From JASGJS01 sp047601185 (GTDB lineage Bacteria; Pseudomonadota; Gammaproteobacteria; JAURND01), in the NCBI GenBank assembly GCA_047601185.1, contig JASGJS010000001.1:682001-746000 (forward strand): 64,000 bases of DNA, in the 5' to 3' direction. Under the pieces are notes generated by a model. It did not search any database. It had not been told where the DNA came from and was given only the letters and a program-made list of their open reading frames with translations. The first letter of the stretch is position 1, and each line of letters starts with the position of its first letter. The position numbers and the translations under genes were made by a program. Positions 54,315 to 62,583 of the stretch are shown piece by piece.

Positions 54315-55519
54315 ATGGATTTATTTTGGGGCAGTATCTAAGAGAATCGATTCAAAATTTATGGATTTATAAATTACGCTCCTTGTTGACAACTTTGGGA
54401 GTGTTAGTTGGAACAGCTTCTGTAGTGGCATTGGTGTCTAGTGGGCAAGCGGCAACGGAAGAAGCTTTAAAACAATTTAAAAATTTAGGCACTGATCTTT
54501 TAGCTATAACCATAGAAAGTCCTTCCGGTGGACAAAATAATGCTCAAAAAGATCAGGCTAGTGTGACGCTTGAACAGGTCGAGGCCTTGCCGCGCAAAAT
54601 ACCCAGCATCGTCTCGGTGGCTCCATACACTTTAGATTTCAGTGTCATTTCGTATCAAGGCAAACCCTTATCAGGCAATGTAATTGGCATGACCTTAGAG
54701 CTAAGCCAAATTATTAAATTGCAGTTGGCGCAAGGCCGTTTTGTCTCTGAGTTGGATAAACAACAGTATTTTTGTACGATTGGACAAGATTTGGCGCGCA
54801 ATCTCCATCAAAGCGGTGTTTTCAATGTGTTAGGACAACAACTTCGTTTAGGGGACCGCTTTTTTACCATCGTGGGTGTCGTGCAGCCTTGGCCTGAAAA
54901 TATGTTTATGTATGCGAATATCAACCAAGCCGTGATGATTCCTTTGCAAACTTCGTTAAATTTAAGTTCCTATAATCGCATTCAGAATATTTTGTTTAAA
55001 ATACAGCCGAATACGGATATGAGCATGGTTCAGCAACAAATTCAACAAGCCTTGCAGCAACAACATCCTGATATAAAATTGTTTATTCGCAGCGCGGAAG
55101 AATTAATTCAAGGCATGCAAAAACAAAAACAAACTTTTACCTTATTGTTGGGCGCAATAGGGGGTATTGCTTTATTGGTGGGTGGCATTGGTGTGATGAA
55201 TATCATGCTGGTCTCTGTCATCGAGCGAAAACGCGAAATTGGGATTCGCTTAGCAGTGGGTGCGCGCAAAAAAGATATTCAATGGATGTTCCTGGCCGAT
55301 GCGGTGGTATTAACATTGTTAGGCGGTGTGTCGGGAATTGTGGTGGGAGAATTGGTGTCTTGGATCATCGCTTGGGTCAGCGGCTGGGGGTTTTATTTTT
55401 ATGTCACTCCGGTTTTGATCGGGTTTTCAGTTTCGATGTTAACCGGGTTGTTTTTTGGGTATTATCCGGCCTATAAAGCGGCGCAGCTAGATCCCATTCA
55501 GACATTAAGAGCGGAATAG
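54311..55519 (+). CDS. MacB-like ABC transporter permease
   Basis: A 402-residue permease of the MacB/FtsX type: one N-terminal membrane helix (LRSLLTTLGVLVGTASVVAL), a large periplasmic domain (about 50-270), then three helices, with LLLGAIGGIALLVGGIGVMNIML and the cytoplasmic loop ERKREIGIRLAVGARKKDI that contacts the ATPase. It completes an adaptor-ATPase-permease operon. MacAB systems export peptides, siderophores or toxins; no TolC-like gene is adjacent. The substrate is unknown, though a link to the NRPS or RiPP genes in this window is conceivable. Confidence 0.93.
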   Translation: MNGFILGQYLRESIQNLWIYKLRSLLTTLGVLVGTASVVALVSSGQAATEEALKQFKNLGTDLLAITIESPSGGQNNAQKDQASVTLEQVEALPRKIPSIVSVAPYTLDFSVISYQGKPLSGNVIGMTLELSQIIKLQLAQGRFVSELDKQQYFCTIGQDLARNLHQSGVFNVLGQQLRLGDRFFTIVGVVQPWPENMFMYANINQAVMIPLQTSLNLSSYNRIQNILFKIQPNTDMSMVQQQIQQALQQQHPDIKLFIRSAEELIQGMQKQKQTFTLLLGAIGGIALLVGGIGVMNIMLVSVIERKREIGIRLAVGARKKDIQWMFLADAVVLTLLGGVSGIVVGELVSWIIAWVSGWGFYFYVTPVLIGFSVSMLTGLFFGYYPAYKAAQLDPIQTLRAE

Positions 55520-55550
55520 ACTGGAGCGTTGAGCCAGTATTGCTTCCCAC

Positions 55551-55579
55551 TTGATTCATTTCCCACTTTGGTTTATAAT
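55551..55579 (+). promoter_or_regulatory. Sigma70-type promoter of the toxin-antitoxin pair
   Basis: TTGATT at 55551-55556 and TATAAT at 55574-55579 with a 17-base spacer, a near-consensus promoter, 35 bases before the antitoxin ATG. The AT-rich, partly symmetrical ATAATTTATATAGATTAA beside it is a plausible operator for autorepression. Confidence 0.65.
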
Positions 55580-55614
55580 TTATATAGATTAACTGCTTTA
55601 GAGGAGATGGGTTT

Positions 55615-55881
55615 ATGTTGCATAAGATGGTCAGGCCAGATTCTAAAGGAAGGATTACCTTGGGTCGTTTGACCGAAGGGGTTAGCGGTTATGCTGTGAA
55701 AAAAGATAAAAATAATAGAATTATTCTAGAGCCTTATACTGAGGTGCCCCTTCGTGAAAAATGGTTGTTTGACAACAAATCTGCTTTAAAAAAGGTTAAA
55801 CAAGGTATTGAAGATGCTGCTTTGAATCATATTACTGAAAAAAGTGGCTTCGAAAAATATATTGATGATGATATTGAATAA
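55615..55881 (+). CDS. Probable antitoxin of a type II toxin-antitoxin pair
   Basis: An 88-residue protein with an N-terminal AbrB/SpoVT-like looking strand pattern (MVRPDSKGRITLGRL, then NNRIILEPYTEV) and a C-terminal charged helical tail that would wrap the toxin. This layout is that of antitoxins paired with RelE/ParE-type toxins. GAGGAGATG precedes the ATG and its stop overlaps the toxin start by one base (TAATG). It is expected to repress its own promoter. The family is inferred, not certain. Confidence 0.75.
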   Translation: MLHKMVRPDSKGRITLGRLTEGVSGYAVKKDKNNRIILEPYTEVPLREKWLFDNKSALKKVKQGIEDAALNHITEKSGFEKYIDDDIE

Positions 55882-56177
55882 TGCCTTTCAAATTATTTTT
55901 TACCGCTCAAGCTAACGATGACCTCAATAAACTAGAAAATAGTCCCGCGCTACTAAAATATTATAAAGCGGTTAGAAAAGCCCTTGGGTATTTGGTGATT
56001 AATCCTAAGCACCCTGGGCTTAATACACATAAATATAGTTCATTAGAGGGCCCGAGTGGGGAAGATGTTTTTGAAGCGTATGCACAGAACAACACACCTG
56101 CTGCTTATCGGATTTTTTGGTACTACGGTCCTAAGAAAAATGAAATAACCATTTTAGCAATTACTTCGCATCCTTAA
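55881..56177 (+). CDS. RelE/ParE-like toxin
   Basis: A 98-residue basic protein with the RelE/ParE fold pattern: FKLFFTAQANDDLNKLE at the start, a helix with KYYKAVRKALGYL, a GLNTHKYSSLEGP segment, AAYRIFWYYGP with the conserved Arg, and the C-terminal ITILAITSHP typical of this group. Such toxins cleave mRNA at the ribosome or block gyrase. Translation is coupled to the antitoxin. Confidence 0.82.
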   Translation: MPFKLFFTAQANDDLNKLENSPALLKYYKAVRKALGYLVINPKHPGLNTHKYSSLEGPSGEDVFEAYAQNNTPAAYRIFWYYGPKKNEITILAITSHP

Positions 56178-56244
56178 TATACAAAATTACGAGGTTACAA
56201 ACTGCATTTTAGTTTCTAAAATCTTTTTATTTTTGGAGACTAAA

Positions 56245-56631
56245 ATGAAACTAACCCACACTGCATTCACAATTTTCAGTGCTGCTTTTCTGGCTTCTGC
56301 TACAGCCGCACCCCATACCTCTCACGACACAACGGTACAGCTCACCGTTTGGAATATGCTCTCAAAACCCGTTGTGATGAAATGCACACCGAGTCAGCAA
56401 GACATCATGGTAGCCCCCACCGAAATCGAAATTGCGGCGAATGACAGCCCGCCTATTTTGATTAATACACCGCATGGTGGTAATCTGATCACTTGTACTA
56501 TTGCCAATGCCAGCTTCACCTATACGCTAATAGGCTCTAACCATGAGCAGGTCAGTATTACACCGCTTGATGCAGGACAGCCTAATTTTTATTATAATCC
56601 CAGTTATCCAGGCGCTTTGACCTATAAATAG
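56245..56631 (+). CDS. Secreted hypothetical protein
   Basis: A 128-residue protein with a Sec signal peptide (FTIFSAAFLASATAA, cleavage near residue 22). The mature part is beta-rich, with two Cys (MKCTPSQQD and ITCTIAN) that could form a disulfide, and ends NPSYPGALTYK. No family recognised. ATG 56245 is preceded by GGAG; a TTG four codons earlier is a weaker start. Confidence 0.65.
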   Translation: MKLTHTAFTIFSAAFLASATAAPHTSHDTTVQLTVWNMLSKPVVMKCTPSQQDIMVAPTEIEIAANDSPPILINTPHGGNLITCTIANASFTYTLIGSNHEQVSITPLDAGQPNFYYNPSYPGALTYK

Positions 56632-56640
56632 GATGTACGT

Positions 56641-56946
56641 ATGACAAGATCACAACAAAATTTTTATCACCCAGGCATGCCGTTTGATCCGTTGCAATAT
56701 GTGAAACGGTTGGAGGCTGTTGGTTTTACGCGTGAGCAAGCAGAAATTCAAGCTGAGTCAATTTTAGTCATTACGCAAGAACAATTGGTCACTAAGCGAG
56801 ATCTAAAGGAAGTCGAGTCTCAATTAATGCAACAAACAGAATTATTTAAACGAGATTTGAAAATCTGGTTTGGTGGAATGTTGGTAACGCTTGTTGTCGT
56901 TTTATCCGGCATACAAGCAGTTATGACGCATTTTTTGGGACATTAG
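56641..56946 (+). CDS. Coiled-coil membrane protein, DUF1640-like
   Basis: A 101-residue protein with the pattern of short DUF1640/CCDC90-like proteins: FDPLQYVKRLEAVGFTREQA at residue 15-34, TKRDLKEVESQLMQQTELFK coiled coil, and a C-terminal membrane helix GGMLVTLVVVLSGIQAVMTH. These are often next to mobile or host-associated genes; the function is unknown. It starts nine bases after the secreted protein gene and converges with serC, overlapping it by four bases at the ends. Confidence 0.7.
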   Translation: MTRSQQNFYHPGMPFDPLQYVKRLEAVGFTREQAEIQAESILVITQEQLVTKRDLKEVESQLMQQTELFKRDLKIWFGGMLVTLVVVLSGIQAVMTHFLGH

Positions 56947-58022
56947 CCTCGTCTTTGAGCAAAATCCCGCATAAAAGCCACCAAAGCGTCTACCCCCGCT
57001 TCTGGCATCGCATTATACAGACTCGCTCTCATACCGCCGACGGTTTTATGGCCTTTTAGACCCGCCAAACCTGCGGCGCGCGCTTCTTGTAAGAAGGGTT
57101 CGTTGAGGCGCTCATCAGCGAGATGAAAAACGACATTCATACGTGAGCGATAGTGGGGGTCAACTTGATTGATATAGCAATCAGAGGTATCAATGGCGTC
57201 GTATAGTTTGCGAGATTTTCTTAAATTAATGGCTTCCATCGCGGCAACGCCACCTTGTCTCTCTACCCATTGAAACATCAAGCTAATCATGTACAAAATA
57301 AAAGTCGGAATGGTGTTGTACAGAGATTTGGCTTTTGCATGCGCTGAATAATTAAACATGATGGGGGTAATTGGCAGCGCTTGGTCTAATAGATCTTCTC
57401 GCACAATTACGATGGTTAATCCCGCAGGCCCCACATTTTTTTGTGCTGCGGCAAAAATTAAACCGAATTGAGAAACATCAATGCTGCGCGAAAGTAAGCT
57501 GGAAGACATATCGCAGACGAGGGGTATGTCTTTGACAAGGGGGCGTTTGACTAACTCTATGCCATTGACGGTTTCATTATCGACATAGTAGAAATAGGCA
57601 GCGTTAGGATTATAGTGCCAAGTGTTTTCTGCTGGAATAGTGGTATATTGCGTCTCAACATTGCTAGCGACCACATTGACCTGGCAGTAACGAGTGGCTT
57701 CTGCAATGGCTAAATGCGACCAGAGGCCGGTTTCTAAATAATCAGCAACATTTTTGCCGCGTAATAAATTTAACGGCACCATGCTAAATTGGCTGCGTCC
57801 GCCGCCTTGCAAAAAGAGCACTTGGTAGTTGGATGGGATATTTAATAAGGAACGTAAATCCAATTCGCTTTGTCGTAACAGCTCGACGAAAGCAGGATCA
57901 TGATGGCTGATTTCTAATGTGGAATATCCAAGCCCTTTCCAATCCAACAATTCCTGTTGGGCCTGACGAAGAATCTCTTCGGGTAGCGTGGAAGGGCCGG
58001 GGCTAAAATTATAAACGCGCAT
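56943..58022 (-). CDS. serC: Phosphoserine aminotransferase
   Basis: PLP enzyme of serine and vitamin B6 synthesis, 359 residues. It has VYNFSPGPSTLPEEIL, LEISHHDPAF, FLQGGGRSQFSMVPLNL, CDMSSSLLSR and the PLP-Lys195 in AAAQKNVGPAGLTIVIV, ending with HKTVGGMRASLYNA. AGAGGAG lies before the ATG. A repeat of family D is upstream. Confidence 0.96.
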   Translation of the reverse strand: MRVYNFSPGPSTLPEEILRQAQQELLDWKGLGYSTLEISHHDPAFVELLRQSELDLRSLLNIPSNYQVLFLQGGGRSQFSMVPLNLLRGKNVADYLETGLWSHLAIAEATRYCQVNVVASNVETQYTTIPAENTWHYNPNAAYFYYVDNETVNGIELVKRPLVKDIPLVCDMSSSLLSRSIDVSQFGLIFAAAQKNVGPAGLTIVIVREDLLDQALPITPIMFNYSAHAKAKSLYNTIPTFILYMISLMFQWVERQGGVAAMEAINLRKSRKLYDAIDTSDCYINQVDPHYRSRMNVVFHLADERLNEPFLQEARAAGLAGLKGHKTVGGMRASLYNAMPEAGVDALVAFMRDFAQRRG

Positions 58023-58053
58023 AGATTCTCCTCTTATGTATTTTAATATATAA

Positions 58054-58131
58054 CCTCGTCAATATAAATACAAGTGGAGTCGTGCATCCACGAGATCCCG
58101 CTATCAAGTAGGCGGGACGTCGAGGTGCAAC
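58054..58131. repeat. Palindromic repeat, family D (copy 1)
   Basis: CCTCGTCAATATAAATACAA, then a hairpin ATCCCGCTATCAAG-TAGGCGGGACG. The same outer and inner sequences recur in reverse at 62491-62564, showing a ~75-bp dispersed element. It is upstream of serC, where it may carry or disturb the promoter. Confidence 0.75.
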
Positions 58132-58157
58132 GCTATGCGAACATCAAGATAATGCTT

Positions 58158-58757
58158 TTACAGCTGTTCAGAATGCTCAGTTAAGTAATTGGCAACACCT
58201 TCTGCAGAAGCATTAAAGGCCTTATTGCCTTTCTGCCAACCGGCTGGGCACACTTCACCATAGGTTTCATGGAATTGCAGTGCATCAACGAGGCGCAATA
58301 ATTCATCAATATTGCGTCCAATGGGCGCATCATTGACCAATTGGCTTCGCACTTTTCCGCATTTATCAATGAGGAACGCCGCGCGTAAAGAAATGCCTTC
58401 TTCAGGATGCTGGATACCATAAGCCTTGGAAATTTCATGCTTAATATCACCGACCAGCGTATAATTGACAGGGCCAATGCCGCCTTTATTGACAGGGGTA
58501 TTGCGCCAAGCTTGGTGGGTGTAGACAGAGTCAATGGAAACTCCAATGACTTCCACATTACGTTTTTTAAACTCATCCATTCGCTTATCCAACGCAATTA
58601 ATTCGGTGGGACAAACGAAGGTAAAATCTAAGGGATAAAAGAACAGTAAACCGTATTTGTCTTTTAATACTTCAGATAGGGTATAGGGATTGACAATTTT
58701 GCCATCGGCCAATACGGCGCCGGCAGTGAAATCAGGGGCTTGTTTACACACTAACAT
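58158..58757 (-). CDS. 2-Cys peroxiredoxin (AhpC/Prx1 type)
   Basis: Thiol peroxidase removing H2O2 and organic peroxides, 199 residues. Peroxidatic Cys49 in FYPLDFTFVCPTE and resolving Cys170 in GEVCPAGW are both present, with the conserved Arg further on. The length and C-terminal EHSEQL tail place it with typical 2-Cys Prx1/TSA proteins. The reductant (AhpF or thioredoxin) is not in the window. GAGGAA precedes the ATG. Confidence 0.95.
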   Translation of the reverse strand: MLVCKQAPDFTAGAVLADGKIVNPYTLSEVLKDKYGLLFFYPLDFTFVCPTELIALDKRMDEFKKRNVEVIGVSIDSVYTHQAWRNTPVNKGGIGPVNYTLVGDIKHEISKAYGIQHPEEGISLRAAFLIDKCGKVRSQLVNDAPIGRNIDELLRLVDALQFHETYGEVCPAGWQKGNKAFNASAEGVANYLTEHSEQL

Positions 58758-58940
58758 GCAAAAGTTTCCTCGGAGTTGGATGGAATTTTATTGTTTAAGA
58801 AAACTCAGATTATACCGCAATCGCAGTAAACAGTCAATGTGTTGCATCCCATTATTTATAAATATTTAATAAATTTTGATTTATAATAAATGCAATTAGC
58901 ATTTTTGGCGCATTCTAAGATTGGCGCAATCGCTTGGAGC
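58758..58940. other. AT-rich divergent upstream region of the peroxiredoxin gene
   Basis: With the element at 58946-59048 and the sodB promoter region to 59192 it fills a 435-base gap without a gene between the peroxiredoxin gene and sodB. The AT-rich stretch TTTATAAATATTTAATAAAT near 58853 is a plausible regulatory region for the peroxiredoxin gene, but no binding site is identified. Confidence 0.4.
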
Positions 58941-58945
58941 AGGCT

Positions 58946-59048
58946 GGAGGCGTCGTCCCGGCATGGATGCCGGGATCCAGGTTACAAGGATGTAAAGGTT
59001 TGCTTTCCTGCAGGCTGGATCCCCGCATCCTGCGAGGACGACGCCTCC
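58946..59048. repeat. Palindromic MITE-like element, family C (copy 3)
   Basis: Arms GGAGGCGTCGTCC / GGACGACGCCTCC and inner CCCGGCATGGATGCCGGG, with GGATGTAAAGG in the middle, as in the copies at 20048 and 23255. The right inner arm reads CCCCGCATCCTGCGAGGACG as in copy 1 rather than copy 2. It lies between the peroxiredoxin gene and sodB. Confidence 0.88.
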
Positions 59049-59192
59049 TCTTGGGCGCCTTTTTAGGGCCCTAAGCCTGCTTTAGAATGTGCTGGTAATT
59101 AAAAAATTTCTATAGTTACGAGATTGTGAATCAAATCGTAAATTGTTATTCTTAACTTAGCTTGCCATAAAAACTCATTTTGGAGAAACACC

Positions 59193-59783
59193 ATGCCATT
59201 CGAATTACCCCCTTTACCTTACGCTTTAGATGCCCTACAACCCCATATTTCTAAAGAAACCTTAGAATACCATTATGGAAAGCACCATCAAGCTTATGTG
59301 ACCAAGCTCAATGCATTGATTGCCGGCACCCCGTATGAAAGCCAATCATTAGAAGACATCATTAAGCAATCATCAGGGCCTGTTTTTAATAATGCCGCCC
59401 AAGTGTGGAATCATACTTTCTATTGGCATTGCATGACCCCTAAACCTGCTTCTAAAGAACCACAAGGTGAATTGGCCAAAGCCATTGAAAAAACCTTTGG
59501 TTCATTCGCCAGTTTCAAAGAAAAATTCCTGCAAGCAGGATTAAATCAATTTGGTTCGGGCTGGGCTTGGCTGGTCAAAACGAAAACAGGCGAGTTGGAA
59601 ATTTATAGCACTTCCAATGCGGGAACCCCGATGGTCGATGGCAAATTTGCACTATTTACCTGTGATGTATGGGAGCATGCTTATTATATTGATACTCGTA
59701 ATGACCGTGGAAAATATTTGGACAATTTTTGGCAAGTGGCCAATTGGGAATTTGCAGAGAAAAACTTTAAAGAATTGGGATAA
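59193..59783 (+). CDS. sodB: Iron superoxide dismutase
   Basis: Cytoplasmic SOD, 196 residues. It has the N-terminal FELPPLPYALDALQPHISKE, metal-ligand His in LEYHYGKHHQAYV and FNNAAQVWNHTFYW, GSGWAWLV, and the C-terminal ligands in DVWEHAYYID. The QFGSGWAWL and FNNAAQ features and AGTPM context fit Fe rather than Mn. GGAGAA precedes the ATG. prlC follows nine bases later. Confidence 0.96.
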   Translation: MPFELPPLPYALDALQPHISKETLEYHYGKHHQAYVTKLNALIAGTPYESQSLEDIIKQSSGPVFNNAAQVWNHTFYWHCMTPKPASKEPQGELAKAIEKTFGSFASFKEKFLQAGLNQFGSGWAWLVKTKTGELEIYSTSNAGTPMVDGKFALFTCDVWEHAYYIDTRNDRGKYLDNFWQVANWEFAEKNFKELG

Positions 59784-59791
59784 CTATTCAT

Positions 59792-61822
59792 ATGGCACAA
59801 CAGGCAGCATTACCGACCTTTAGCAAAATTAAAGCAGATCAAGTGGTAGAAAGGCTGGAGACGTTACTGAATAAGAATCGTCACCAGTTAAGCGAAATAT
59901 TGCAAACGCAAACACCGACCTGGGAAAACGTCATGCTGCCGCTGGAAGACATGGGCGATGAATTACACGAATTTTGGTCGCCCATTCGGCATTTGCACGC
60001 TGTTGTAAACTCAGCACAATGGCGTGAAGTGTATAAAGCTTGTTTGCCAAAAATTTCAGAATACAGCATGGAATTGATGCAAAACAGGGCGTTGTTTGAA
60101 AAAATTGAACAGCTCGCTAATAGCCCCGCCTTCCAGAACTTAAATAAAGCGCAAAAAAAAGTGTTAGAACATATGCTGCGAGATTTTCGGTTGGCAGGAG
60201 TGCATTTGGAATCCACTGCGCAACAACGTTTCGCTGAATTGAATAAAACCTTAACGCAACTATGTGCACAATTCGAAGAAAATACTTTAGATGCAACGCA
60301 AGGTTGGACGCGCCATATCACCGACGCTGCAGCGTTAAGTGGCATTCCAGCCCATGCAGTCGCTGCTGCTCGCCAAGCGGCTGAACAAAAACAATTAGTT
60401 GGTTGGCTGTTTACCTTAGAAATGCCTTCTTATTTGGCGATCATGGAGCATGCTGATGATCGTGGTTTGCGGGAAGAAATGTATCGCGCATTTGTGACAC
60501 GTGCTTCTGACCAAGGTCCTCAAGCGGGGAAATGGGATAATAGCCCTGTCATGGAGCAGATTTTGCAAGCGCGCTTAGAAATGGCGCATTTATTGGGTTT
60601 TGAGAATTATGCAGAAAACTCCCTCGCCACTAAAATGGCCAAAACCCCCGAAGAAGTGTTAAATTTTTTAGAACAGTTAGCAACCGCGAGTGTGGATCAA
60701 GCAAAAAAAGATTTTGCGGAATTAAAACGCTTTGCTTACGAGCACCATAAAATCCAAGATTTGCAAGCGTGGGATGTGCCTTATTATAGTGAAAAACTGC
60801 GCCAACAAGCCTATGCCGTGGCCAAAGAAGATTTCCGCCCGTATTTTCCCGAAGATAAAGTCTTGCAAGGCCTGTTTGCCATTGTACACCGTTTATATGG
60901 TTTAAATATCACCGAGCTTAAAAATCAGGATATATGGGAAAAGTCTGTACGCGTTTTTGCATTGCAAGATGAACAAGGACACTCTCGCGGTCATTTGTAT
61001 GTGGATTTATACGCGCGTCAAGGCAAGCGCGATGGCGCGTGGATGGATGATTGCCGCAGCCGTCGTAAATTGCGCGATGGTGAAATCCAAACCCCGATTG
61101 CTTTTATCACCTGCAATTTTAATGCACCGGTGGGAGATGCCCCGGCCTTATTTACCCATGATGATGTCAACACACTGTTTCATGAATTCGGTCATGCACT
61201 ACAACATTTGTTGACGACAGTGGATTACGCCGATGTTTCAGGGATTAACGGCATTCCTTGGGATGCGGTTGAAATCGCCAGTCAGTTTATGGAAAGCTGG
61301 TGTTGGGAAAAACCCGGTGTGGATTTAATCGCTGAACATTACCAAACTCAACAATTACTACCTGAAACACTGTTTAATAAATTAATGAAAGCGAAAAACT
61401 TTCAATCCGCCATGCAAATGATGCGACAATTGCAATTCGCTTTATTCGATTTTAGATTGCATACAGAATATGACCCTCAGCAAACGCATCAAATTCAGCA
61501 TATTTTAGATGAAGTTCGTCATCGCTACGGGGTTTTTCCCACGCCAGCGTTTAATCGTTTTCAACATACATTCGGTCATATTTTTGCGGGCGGTTATGCC
61601 GCCGGTTACTATAGCTATAAATGGGCAGAAGTTTTAGCCTGTGATGCGTTTTCTAAATTTGAAGAAAATGGCATTTTTGATCGCGCGACCGGCGAAAGTT
61701 TTTTACAGACATTTTTAGCGCAAGGTGGCGTTGAAGAACCGATGGATTTATTTATTCGATTCCGCGGCCGCCCACCCAAAATTGACGCGTTATTAAAATA
61801 TAATGGAATTGCGGTATCATGA
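59792..61822 (+). CDS. prlC: Oligopeptidase A (M3 metallopeptidase)
   Basis: Cytoplasmic zinc endopeptidase degrading signal peptides and other oligopeptides, 676 residues. The zinc motif HEFGH is at 464-468 in [14 protein letters not shown], with the third ligand region [17 protein letters not shown] further on and Tyr in [15 protein letters not shown]. Length and domains match E. coli PrlC/OpdA. It overlaps rpiA by four bases, so sodB, prlC and rpiA are probably one transcript. Confidence 0.95.
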   Translation: MAQQAALPTFSKIKADQVVERLETLLNKNRHQLSEILQTQTPTWENVMLPLEDMGDELHEFWSPIRHLHAVVNSAQWREVYKACLPKISEYSMELMQNRALFEKIEQLANSPAFQNLNKAQKKVLEHMLRDFRLAGVHLESTAQQRFAELNKTLTQLCAQFEENTLDATQGWTRHITDAAALSGIPAHAVAAARQAAEQKQLVGWLFTLEMPSYLAIMEHADDRGLREEMYRAFVTRASDQGPQAGKWDNSPVMEQILQARLEMAHLLGFENYAENSLATKMAKTPEEVLNFLEQLATASVDQAKKDFAELKRFAYEHHKIQDLQAWDVPYYSEKLRQQAYAVAKEDFRPYFPEDKVLQGLFAIVHRLYGLNITELKNQDIWEKSVRVFALQDEQGHSRGHLYVDLYARQGKRDGAWMDDCRSRRKLRDGEIQTPIAFITCNFNAPVGDAPALFTHDDVNTLFHEFGHALQHLLTTVDYADVSGINGIPWDAVEIASQFMESWCWEKPGVDLIAEHYQTQQLLPETLFNKLMKAKNFQSAMQMMRQLQFALFDFRLHTEYDPQQTHQIQHILDEVRHRYGVFPTPAFNRFQHTFGHIFAGGYAAGYYSYKWAEVLACDAFSKFEENGIFDRATGESFLQTFLAQGGVEEPMDLFIRFRGRPPKIDALLKYNGIAVS

Positions 61823-62481
61823 AACAAGACGCATTAAAACAGTTGGCAGCGCAAGCTGCTTTAAGCTGGGTGCCCAAGCAGGCCATCGTGGGCGTGGGCA
61901 CAGGCTCCACCGTCAATTATTTTATTGACGCCTTAGCAGTGTTAAAGGGCCAAATTGAAACCACTGTGGCCAGTTCAGAAGAAACGGCGCGGCGCTTGAA
62001 AGCGCTCCATCTACCCGTCTCAGATTTAAATCATGTCAATGGCATTGATGTGTATATCGATGGTGCGGATGAAGCCAATAGCCATTTATATTTAATCAAA
62101 GGTCGTGGTGGCGCCTTGACTCGCGAAAAAATTCTGGCCACTGCGGCAAAACAATTTATTTGTATTATCGATAAAAGTAAGCAGAAAGCGGTGTTAGGGC
62201 AAGATTCTCCTATCCCGGTAGAAGTGCTGCCCATGGCCAGAAGTTTAGTGGCCCGAGAAATCGTTCGACTAGGCGGTGATCCCGTCTATCGGCAAGGCTA
62301 TCTCACCGATAATGGCAACGTAATCTTAGACGTCTATAATTTAAAAACGACCGACCCTGTGGCGTTAGAGACACAACTCAAAATGATTACCGGTGTGGTC
62401 GACAATGGTTTATTTGCCCTACGTCCCGCTGATATTTTGTTAGTGGCATCTGAAACGGGTATTGAAACGATAAAACGTTAG
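61819..62481 (+). CDS. rpiA: Ribose-5-phosphate isomerase A
   Basis: Interconverts ribose and ribulose 5-phosphate, 220 residues. It has [42 protein letters not shown] with the catalytic Asp, [11 protein letters not shown] and the C-terminal [18 protein letters not shown]. Coupled to prlC by an ATGA overlap. It complements tkt in the pentose phosphate pathway. Confidence 0.96.
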   Translation: MKQDALKQLAAQAALSWVPKQAIVGVGTGSTVNYFIDALAVLKGQIETTVASSEETARRLKALHLPVSDLNHVNGIDVYIDGADEANSHLYLIKGRGGALTREKILATAAKQFICIIDKSKQKAVLGQDSPIPVEVLPMARSLVAREIVRLGGDPVYRQGYLTDNGNVILDVYNLKTTDPVALETQLKMITGVVDNGLFALRPADILLVASETGIETIKR

Positions 62482-62490
62482 GCACTCTGT

Positions 62491-62564
62491 TAATGACTCG
62501 ACGTCCCGCATATTTGATAGCGGGATCATGGGTGTACTGCTTAATTATCATTTATATTGACGAG
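62491..62564. repeat. Palindromic repeat, family D (copy 2, reverse orientation)
   Basis: GACTCGACGTCCCGCATATT with TGATAGCGGGATCATGGGTG forms a GTCCCGC/GCGGGAT hairpin, and ATTTATATTGACGAG is the reverse of the CTCGTCAATATAAAT end of the copy at 58054. Between rpiA and the phosphohexomutase gene. Confidence 0.75.
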
Positions 62565-62583
62565 CGCTTTTAAGGATAGTTCT

